Below, one piece after another: positions 1-5,241 of a stretch of DNA of 9,648 nt; the first letter of the stretch is position 1; the number at the start of each line of letters is the position of its first letter. The stretch covers positions 1-9,648 of the forward strand of contig JAPPIL010000218.1 in NCBI GenBank assembly GCA_028877195.1, in the 5' to 3' direction. Origin of the DNA: Pseudomonadota bacterium (GTDB lineage Bacteria > Bdellovibrionota_B > Oligoflexia > Oligoflexales > JAPPIL01). A program made the translations under genes and the position numbers. The notes below the pieces were generated by a model. The model had not been told where the DNA came from. It made no database searches and saw nothing but the letters and a program-made list of their open reading frames with translations.

Positions 1-558
1 GCGCTTATACTGTTGACATATCGCTGTATCAGCTAGGCGATTGCCGACAAGATTATGTTCGGGTTTACACTCACGACTCATGATGTAAGCCTGCGGTAGC
101 GGGTCATACCTTTCTCCAGACCGCTTGTTCGCTTGATGAACAGCAAGACCTGTCGCCACTATCCCCGTCAAGCCACCAGCTACGATACCGATACCGACGC
201 GAGAAAACTTTCCACTTGCCTTTGCCTTGTTCCACATCGCCCGTCCACCAAGAGTTGATCCCAGTAGCCCTGCAAAGAACTTCAACACCTCGGCTGATTC
301 TACGTCTAGATAACCTAAAGCTTCCATCAACTGTTTGTCGCTAATGCTACCGTCTACGGTTAACAAAGTGGGGGTGTCATAGATAGCAGTATACTGGAGC
401 ACGCATAAACCACCAGCAGGCTCACCATGTTCAGCCGTGATAATGCCTCCATTTGGAGTGTAGGCAAAGCTTGCCTCACTGTCATGTCTTTGCCGATGCA
501 TTGGTTTACAACTAACGCCTATTAGCATGAGACTCAAAGCAACCGTTTTAAGTTTCAT
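1..558 (-). CDS. Lipoprotein-like, glycine-rich membrane protein (C-terminus beyond window)
   Basis: Reading leftwards from an ATG at 558-556, the frame stays open for 186 codons to the window edge, so the C-terminus is missing. A weak AGGGG ribosome site lies about 8 bases before the ATG. Residues 1-17 look like a bacterial signal sequence: charged MKLK, a hydrophobic stretch, then Cys17. The box before the Cys (GVS) is not a perfect lipobox, so lipidation is probable but unproven. Residues 95-106 are mildly hydrophobic, and 121-140 (VGIGIVAGGLTGIVATGLAV) form a clear membrane segment rich in Gly and Ala with several GxxxG-type spacings. The following part is charged and contains two more Cys (about 164 and 181). 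I do not recognise the family. A small envelope protein is the safest reading. It is transcribed away from the IS-ended element at 648-989. Confidence 0.62.
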   Translation of the reverse strand, partial: MKLKTVALSLMLIGVSCKPMHRQRHDSEASFAYTPNGGIITAEHGEPAGGLCVLQYTAIYDTPTLLTVDGSISDKQLMEALGYLDVESAEVLKFFAGLLGSTLGGRAMWNKAKASGKFSRVGIGIVAGGLTGIVATGLAVHQANKRSGERYDPLPQAYIMSRECKPEHNLVGNRLADTAICQQYKR

Positions 559-647
559 TCTACTGCCCCTGTGCCAGTCAACGGTATGGCTATCGGCAAA
601 CTAGTAGAGCATCTTTAAGTTCGGCTAACCAAAACCATCTAATGGTA

Positions 648-668
648 TGCCCCAAAAAAGTGGACACA
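648..668 (+). repeat. IS3-type terminal repeat, copy 1 (left end of 342-bp element)
   Basis: tgcccc followed by six A and gtggacaca. It differs from the other three copies in having four rather than six or seven C and ggta rather than ggtgt outside it. Confidence 0.7.
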
Positions 669-678
669 GATAACGATT

Positions 679-930
679 ATGTTTACAAACACTTTATCAG
701 CACAAGCAGATACAGGCACCCAAGCCTCGTTGCAGTTAGAGTTAGTGGCTAACGCTAGCAATCCCAATGCTTATCAACTGCACTTGTGCGACACAGATAT
801 ATATACTTGTCCTGTGGCACTGCTTGATGCCCAAGGCAACGCTGCGACAATTTACCCGCACGCATTACAGCGATCTTTCTTTACTACATACAAGGGCTAT
901 GCTTTGCTCCTCATAAAGCTCTTGGAATGA
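679..930 (+). pseudogene. Unrecognised cargo fragment inside the IS-ended element
   Basis: An 83-codon open frame from an ATG at 679 to a TGA at 928-930. It has no ribosome site before the ATG. The frame is already open through the left IS end, so the start may be artificial. The first roughly 68 residues look like genuine protein, hydrophilic with alternating polar and hydrophobic residues and two Cys (about 37 and 44) around an aspartate-rich stretch. The last 13 codons are out-of-frame reading of the IS3 transposase tail, so the original C-terminus is lost. I recognise no domain. It could be a fragment of a secreted or surface protein captured between two IS ends; expression is doubtful. 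Confidence 0.3.
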
Positions 931-953
931 AATCACCAAGAGCAGTCTCTTAA
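906..953 (+). pseudogene. 3' end of an IS3-family transposase (OrfB remnant)
   Basis: In the frame ending with TAA at 951-953 the sequence reads APHKALGMKSPRAVS. This resembles the conserved tail of IS3-family OrfB integrases (R-P-H-x-A-L-G-x-x-S-P), which normally stops a few dozen bases before the right inverted repeat, as here (repeat at 967-989). The Arg usually before Pro is Ala here. Upstream of about 900 the frame no longer resembles a transposase, so the catalytic DDE domain is gone. This remnant identifies the family and shows that 967-989 is the right end of the IS. Confidence 0.55.
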
Positions 954-966
954 ACAGGCTGGATAA

Positions 967-989
967 TGTGTCCACTTTTTTGGGGGGCA
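967..989 (-). repeat. IS3-type terminal repeat, copy 2 (right end)
   Basis: Inverse of copy 1: tgtgtccac, six T, six G, ca. The similarity continues outward as acacc and inward: 934-994 matches 8240-8306 in inverted orientation, apart from a five-base gap and a few changes. Confidence 0.75.
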
Positions 990-993
990 ACAC

Positions 994-1425
994 CAAACAC
1001 TAGAGCAATTCTCATTTGGTCACGAAGTAGTGACTGATATATTACGCTTGCAATTTCCTCAACTCTGCGACGAATGGCATGCTTATTCTGTTGCATATGC
1101 TCTTCTGCTAGGAGCAGCGGAAAAATTGAATGTTCCCGATAATGATTTAAATGTGACCATAACTGGCGGTGAAGACCCTGATGAAACTGCTATTGTGCTT
1201 TATGACAACGTGCCAGGTGGTGCAGGTCTGGTGGCACAGTTGGTGGAGGAAGAAGCATTCAGCAAAGTAATCAACAGCGCAATAAACAGAGTTAGTGGCA
1301 ATTGTGGCTGTGATTCAAGCTGCTATGGCTGTCTACGCAGTTACCACAATCAATTTGCACACCCTTACCTAGATAGAAAGTGGGCACTAGAAGTCCTAAA
1401 AGATACGCAAAAGAATAGGCATTAA
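994..1425 (+). pseudogene. C-terminal fragment of a DUF1998 (helicase-associated, Zn-binding) protein
   Basis: Coding similarity starts immediately after the IS right end (frame open from 988) and runs to TAA at 1423-1425. A GTG at 1030 would give 131 residues but has no ribosome site. Numbering from that GTG, residues 57-66 read LYDNVPGGAG and residues 92-101 carry a Cys cluster C92-x-C94-x3-C98-x2-C101, followed by CLRSYHNQ, H111 and LDR. This is the hallmark end of DUF1998 domains, found at the C-terminus of superfamily 2 helicases such as MrfA (YprA) and in DISARM DrmB or Druantia DruE-type proteins. The Cys cluster is expected to bind zinc. The helicase or N-terminal part is completely missing, so this is a relic; which parent protein it came from cannot be decided from the fragment. 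Confidence 0.75.
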
Positions 1426-1434
1426 CAAATTGTC

Positions 1435-3864
1435 TCAAATGACATCAGCAGTGGCTATCTTGTTTCCTGACATCAGCCGACAAAAATTATTAATTAGCCG
1501 CACCTGCTTGACCGTCCGACAGGGGGTCATGAGCAATTGAGGGTTGATAATGACAACTGCGAGGCATTGTGCTCGCGAGAGAGCGACATTAAGACGATTG
1601 GAATTGAAGAGAAACTCAATGTTTCGTGGTAGATAGTTTGCGCTAGAAGTAGTCATTGAGATTAAAGTGATCAGTGCTTCCTGTCCCTGAAACATATCAA
1701 TTGTCCCTACCCTTGCTTTTGCTGGTAATATATTACGCAAATGATTAATCTGTGCATTATACGGGGCAATCACGAGTATATCGTCCGTCTTAATTTCACG
1801 TTTTTTCTCATCGACAACACAGGCTTTGCCAAGCAGCTGCTGAAAAATATTTTTAATAATATCACCTTCAACTTCGCTTTTCTGACTACAGCCATCATGC
1901 TGTGCCGCTATAATAGCAATGCCTTCGTCAGGCAAGTGTGCTGCCCCTTGTAAATCAAGATGGTGCGCCAATGTGCTTGCCTCGGCTTGCAAACGGCTGT
2001 CGTAAAAAACATCGGAGATAAATTTACAGATACTTGGCTTAAGGCGATATGTTTTATCAAGAAAGATGCCATGCTTTGCTGTAACGGTAGCATTTTCACC
2101 CTGTAAAAATTCCAACACCGATAAACCTGCATCACCAGGGTGCACCCCTTGCACAGGTTGACCAAGTTGCATCTGGTCGCCGATTAGAACGATGTTCTGT
2201 GCACAACCTGCCATTGCTATGACATTAGCAAGAGATACCTGACTTGCTTCGTCGATAAAAAGATAATCAAGTTCAGCACTAAAGTTTTCATCGGCAAAAA
2301 GCCAGGCTGTGCCAGCAAATAAATCATAATCAGCGGAAATATTCTTGGTGCTGTATATGTTTTTAACAAACTTTCCATCAAAGCAACTATCTGAATTATT
2401 TTTACTTGCCTTCTTAAAGCCACGAAAGTTTAGCCCCTTTTGCTCTGCAAGTTCTTCAATCCTTACCAATAAATTATGAATGACTTTATGTGAGTTAGCG
2501 CTGATGCCAATTTTTTTATCTCTCTGTAATAGAGTAACGATTGTTTCTGCGCTGACCTGTGTCTTTCCTGTGCCAGGTGCTCCCTGAATAAAAAGATAAC
2601 TATGATCAAGTGTGCTGACTGCACGTAAGACCTTTCTTGACAGACTCATACCGTCAACTATCTCTGCACGTGACGGTTGCTTTGCTAACAGCTCTTGCAC
2701 AACACCAAGCTTCTCACCTTTAAGTAACTTTTTTGCACAACGATATAGCGCTGACCGCAACGCCTTGCTATTGACTGGCATACCAATACTGATTGATAGG
2801 CTCTCTGGCAAATTCTCTCTATTCTTGCTGCTCTTTATTTTTACTAATAGTTCTTTTTCACACAAAGAAAAGATAGTGCCTATACGTTCTGTCGTAGATG
2901 GATCACAAATCTGGTCGCCATCTTTAAGTTTATGTTCCTGTGCTGGGAAACGGTAAGTGTAAAGATATGATTGTTTCTCTCCTTGCAGATCACCTACTCT
3001 TTGCAAGTCAGCAAGGCATTCGCTGTCTTCAATTAGTTCTTGCAGTGATTTGTTTCTGCGAGCAAAGAGTTGCCACCACTTTGCTTTAGCTTCACGATTA
3101 TGAAACTCTAACAAATGCGCTAGCCGTTCTCGCACTTCAGCTGATAGTGTAGAGGATGATTCTAGCCGTTGACAAAACTCTTCGTATTGAATTTCCCATT
3201 CTTTGCGTTCCTGAATTGCACCATCATCAGTATTTTTTACGAATGAGACACCTCCAGCAATATCTAGCAACCAATCACGCAATAGCTTGGTAGATTTACA
3301 ATCTTGCTCATTGTAATCAGCAATATCTTGCAAGTAACGACTCTTTTGAGTCACTCGCCACCTGTTGTAAACGACAATGCTTTCAGCTGCTATTGCTACT
3401 GTTTCTTCACGTTTAGGCATGTAAAAAGTTTCAAGATTTTTTAATGAATAGCTCGGTTCAGAGATACGTATACTTTCTCGTACAACTACATATAGATCAA
3501 TAAACTTCTCTGCTCGCAGCAAACTATCTAACTGTTCTTCGTGAATTGCATAACGACAAGCTAAACGTTTTAGTGCCGTTGTCTCGTAATGGTTGTAGTG
3601 ATAGACGTAAGCATCAGGATGCAGTGCAAGATGCCCTGCTATAAACTGCATTAGCTGACTAAATGCCATCTTTTCCTGCTCATGATCATGTGCCCAAAAA
3701 GTTTTGAAGTTTTCTTTTTTATTTGCGTCAAGATAATAGACACCGAACAAATACTCTAATCCCTGTTGATACAATGGGTCACCTTCCATATCAAAAAACA
3801 AATCACCTGCTTGCGGGTAAGGGATGCGTGAGAAACCCTTGCCATCTGATGAAGCAAGACGCAC
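1435..3864 (-). CDS. TM0106-type RNase H-like nuclease fused to SF1 (Upf1/Dna2-like) helicase, N-terminally truncated
   Basis: The frame runs 809 codons from a GTG at 3864 to TGA at 1437-1435. The GTG has no ribosome site; the frame is open further upstream through the IS end (to a TGA near 3938), so the true start has been lost. Residues 22-30 (LFFDMEGDP, Asp25/Glu27) through YNEQDC (184-189, Asp188) match the YprB/TM0106 RNase H-like exonuclease fold. The helicase follows: Walker A GAPGTGKT 428-435, Walker B FIDEA 536-540, motif III GDQMQL 562-567, TYRL 605-608, APYNAQ 700-705, MFQGQE 724-729 and NVALSRA 759-765, all intact. Full-length TM0106 proteins usually carry about 400 more N-terminal residues with a RecB-like (PDDEXK) nuclease; none is present here. 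The gene converges on the DUF1998 fragment with nine bases between stops. Probably inactive or unexpressed for lack of its own start. Confidence 0.82.
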   Translation of the reverse strand: MRLASSDGKGFSRIPYPQAGDLFFDMEGDPLYQQGLEYLFGVYYLDANKKENFKTFWAHDHEQEKMAFSQLMQFIAGHLALHPDAYVYHYNHYETTALKRLACRYAIHEEQLDSLLRAEKFIDLYVVVRESIRISEPSYSLKNLETFYMPKREETVAIAAESIVVYNRWRVTQKSRYLQDIADYNEQDCKSTKLLRDWLLDIAGGVSFVKNTDDGAIQERKEWEIQYEEFCQRLESSSTLSAEVRERLAHLLEFHNREAKAKWWQLFARRNKSLQELIEDSECLADLQRVGDLQGEKQSYLYTYRFPAQEHKLKDGDQICDPSTTERIGTIFSLCEKELLVKIKSSKNRENLPESLSISIGMPVNSKALRSALYRCAKKLLKGEKLGVVQELLAKQPSRAEIVDGMSLSRKVLRAVSTLDHSYLFIQGAPGTGKTQVSAETIVTLLQRDKKIGISANSHKVIHNLLVRIEELAEQKGLNFRGFKKASKNNSDSCFDGKFVKNIYSTKNISADYDLFAGTAWLFADENFSAELDYLFIDEASQVSLANVIAMAGCAQNIVLIGDQMQLGQPVQGVHPGDAGLSVLEFLQGENATVTAKHGIFLDKTYRLKPSICKFISDVFYDSRLQAEASTLAHHLDLQGAAHLPDEGIAIIAAQHDGCSQKSEVEGDIIKNIFQQLLGKACVVDEKKREIKTDDILVIAPYNAQINHLRNILPAKARVGTIDMFQGQEALITLISMTTSSANYLPRNIEFLFNSNRLNVALSRAQCLAVVIINPQLLMTPCRTVKQVRLINNFCRLMSGNKIATADVI

Positions 3865-3886
3865 ATATTTATTTTCGCCCTGGTGT

Positions 3887-3909
3887 TGCCCCCCGAAACA
3901 GTGGACACA
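3887..3909 (+). repeat. IS3-type terminal repeat, copy 3
   Basis: tgcccccc, gaaaca, gtggacaca, preceded by ggtgt as in copies 2 and 4. It sits directly upstream of the truncated nuclease-helicase frame, on the side where its missing N-terminus should be. No partner end is seen nearby. Confidence 0.65.
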
Positions 3910-3910
3910 G

Positions 3911-4173
3911 CCAAATAAGAGATTTTCCAGCGGTCAGATGGAAATTGCTCAACCAACAGAAAATGAATGCTATGAAGCGAGATGCATATGTAGCTGCGGT
4001 GAATGAAGTATTATATGAGTTTCAAAAGGAAAGAAGAAGCTGACCTTTTGGCATACTTACCACCTAACTTGCGCGGTAAAGAATGAGAAGTTAGGATCAT
4101 GTTTGGCAGTAAGAATAGTTACCATAAAAGTCAATAAAAATAAGTGTGTATAACAAAGAATGACTGCTCCCCC
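3911..4173. other. Gene-poor stretch between IS end and toxin-antitoxin promoter
   Basis: No convincing gene. A 23-codon open frame, 3972-4043 (+), encodes a charged peptide MKRDAYVAAVNEVLYEFQKERRS-like in composition but has no ribosome site; it may be the tail of a lost gene. An 8-bp perfect inverted repeat, cctaactt (4063-4070) and aagttagg (4088-4095), has a 17-base loop and no T-run, so it is a weak terminator candidate at best. Confidence 0.4.
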
Positions 4174-4202
4174 TTGACTAAGTGATGCGTTTTCGTTACA
4201 CT
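4174..4202 (+). promoter_or_regulatory. Sigma-70 promoter of the toxin-antitoxin operon
   Basis: TTGACT (4174-4179), 17-base spacer, TACACT (4197-4202). Transcription should begin near 4208-4210, only 5-7 bases before the toxin GTG at 4215. An imperfect inverted pair, AAGTG (4180-4184) and CACTT (4199-4203), flanks the spacer and overlaps the -10 box. It could be an operator for the antitoxin, as in other autoregulated type II modules; that part is inference. Confidence 0.6.
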
Positions 4203-4214
4203 TGAGAGGCTATT

Positions 4215-4526
4215 GTGAAGGTTGAGTTGCTGAAGCTACCCAGCGGTAGAGTTCCCTTCAGAGAGTGGCTGGAGTCACTACCCCTGAGTGAACAGGCTAG
4301 GGTGCTCGATTTTGTGAAAAGAGTTGCCGATGGTGGCTCAAGAAAGAATGTTAAAGCACTGGGTGATGGCTTGTATGAGATGAAGATAACCTATCGCTCA
4401 GGCTACCGAGTCTACTTCGGAAAGGTAGGAAACACAATGATTCTGATCATCACTGGAGGCGACAAGTCGAGCCAGAGACGAGACATCGAGAAGGCCAAGA
4501 AGTACTGGAGGATGGCCAATGTATAG
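4215..4526 (+). CDS. RelE/ParE-superfamily (HigB / HI1419-like) toxin
   Basis: A 103-residue protein from GTG at 4215; a GAGAGG motif lies at 4204-4209. Its length and order of motifs match the phage-derived or addiction-module killer family: WLESLP near the N-terminus (18-23), GDGLYEMKI (50-58), GYRVYF (63-68, with the basic Arg65), and GGDKSSQ followed by DI and KAKKYW (81-98). Members of this superfamily are usually mRNA-cleaving ribosome-dependent toxins; the activity is inferred from family only. It precedes and overlaps its antitoxin by eight bases (ATGTATAG), the toxin-first order typical of HigBA/HI1419-HI1420 pairs. No truncation is seen, and this operon is one of the few intact units in the region. 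Confidence 0.88.
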   Translation: MKVELLKLPSGRVPFREWLESLPLSEQARVLDFVKRVADGGSRKNVKALGDGLYEMKITYRSGYRVYFGKVGNTMILIITGGDKSSQRRDIEKAKKYWRMANV

Positions 4527-4815
4527 AACAGAATCTTTTGACAAACTGTTGTCGGGTAAGCTGCAAAACCCGGAGTTTGGCAGAGAGTTCTTGCTCTCTT
4601 CCATGCATGGCGAGGATGGTCTAGACTTAATCGACGCACTAAAACGGGTGATAGCTTGCATGGGAGTGAAGGAATATTCCGCAATGTCAGGCATACATCG
4701 AGCCAGTGTTTCAAGAATGTTGTCAAGCAATGAAACCCCCCGTGTGGCTACTCTGAACAGATACCTGTTACCCTTCAAACTACGTGTAAAGATTGATGTT
4801 GAAGATGCAGCATGA
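4519..4815 (+). CDS. HTH-type antitoxin partner (HI1420-like)
   Basis: A 98-residue protein whose ATG (4519) lies inside the end of the toxin gene, so the two are translationally coupled. The N-terminal half (residues 1-45) is charged and helical by composition, the part that usually wraps the toxin. Residues about 48-75 contain a helix-turn-helix: an EYSAMSGIHRASVSRML-like pattern with the small residue and turn (SGI) before a recognition helix. The tail ends RVKIDVEDAA. The HTH implies DNA binding and repression of the promoter at 4174-4202. Family placement follows from the paired toxin and gene order as much as from the HTH; the N-terminus is less conserved than in classical HI1420 proteins. 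Confidence 0.8.
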   Translation: MYRTESFDKLLSGKLQNPEFGREFLLSSMHGEDGLDLIDALKRVIACMGVKEYSAMSGIHRASVSRMLSSNETPRVATLNRYLLPFKLRVKIDVEDAA

Positions 4816-5026
4816 TTTCCTTGCTTCATGTCTGTTGGACTTACCATAGCATTATCTGGAGCTACACAGCAGGATGCCTCTACCAAGATATAACAACAAA
4901 TAACCAATATAATAAAAACACTAAAAAAATTATCCCGCAGCATTGACAATATATACCTAACCATTTATGCCTGCGATGTAGTGTGTAGATGCCGTATTAC
5001 TACCCTTAAATAAGGAGTATCTCATT
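4816..5026. other. Intergenic region with possible minus-strand hydrophobic peptide
   Basis: Between the antitoxin and the small secreted peptide there is no strong gene. On the minus strand an ATG at 4964 opens a frame whose first 33 residues form a basic start, a long hydrophobic segment (FFSVFIILVICCYILV) and two Cys, like a lipoprotein signal. The frame then runs antisense through both toxin-antitoxin genes, and its ribosome site is poor. It could be the start of a gene cut off by the toxin-antitoxin insertion. Confidence 0.2.
4943..4971 (+). promoter_or_regulatory. Possible promoter of the small secreted peptide
   Basis: A perfect -35 TTGACA (4943-4948) is followed after 17 bases by a weak -10 TATGCC (4966-4971). 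The start codon at 5027 would then have a leader of about 48 bases containing the AAGGAG site. Confidence 0.35.
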
Positions 5027-5185
5027 ATGAACAGCATGCGAAGGCTAGCAGTTATCTGCATGTTGGCACTCGGCTTATTAAGCGCAGGGATGGCACAATC
5101 TCAAGGTAGACTGGTTGGTCAGGTCACAGTTAACAGGGCAGAGATTATCTACACATTTCCATGTCCATCTCAAAATGCATCCTAG
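5027..5185 (+). CDS. Small secreted peptide, 52 residues
   Basis: ATG at 5027 is preceded by a strong AAGGAG ribosome site (5012-5017, nine-base spacing) and the frame ends at TAG 5183-5185. Residues 1-24 are a textbook signal peptide: MNSMRR, a hydrophobic core (LAVICMLALGLLSAG), then a probable cleavage after M-A before QSQ. The mature part is only about 28 residues and has a single Cys. Either this is a genuine small exported peptide or the N-terminal remnant of a longer exported protein cut by a stop. The good translation signals argue that it is made. It is convergent with the OLD-type gene (stop at 5242), and no terminator is evident between them. Confidence 0.5.
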   Translation: MNSMRRLAVICMLALGLLSAGMAQSQGRLVGQVTVNRAEIIYTFPCPSQNAS

Positions 5186-5241
5186 CCTGTATATATGCCT
5201 TTTTAGCTAGCTCGGTTGGCATGAAGAGCATTTAATGTGCA

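Larger units (their letters stand above)
648..989. mobile_element. 342-bp IS3-type remnant or MITE-like element with inverted ends
   Basis: The left end (648-668) reads tgcccc, six A, then gtggacaca. The right end (967-989) is its inverse, tgtgtccac, six T, six G, ca; the outer ends are TG and CA as in IS3-family elements. The right side also carries the last codons of an IS3-type OrfB ending in LGMKSPRAVS (stop 951-953). About 900 bp of transposase expected between such ends is absent; in its place is an unrelated open frame (679-930). The flanks do not show an obvious matching target duplication (ggta on the left, acac on the right). It is therefore an internally deleted or recombined element and cannot move without a transposase supplied elsewhere. 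Confidence 0.6.

Noticed and set aside
994..3864. A DISARM or Druantia operon
   Set aside because: Only a C-terminal DUF1998 fragment is present; no methyltransferase, PLD protein, DrmA or other Dru genes are seen in the window.
4063..4095. 8-bp inverted repeat as a terminator
   Set aside because: The loop is 17 bases and no T-run follows on either strand.
4398..4964. 188-codon minus-strand frame antisense to the toxin-antitoxin genes
   Set aside because: Most of it is the shadow of two well-supported genes; only its first 50 codons are outside them and the ribosome site is poor. Kept only as a note on 4816-5026.
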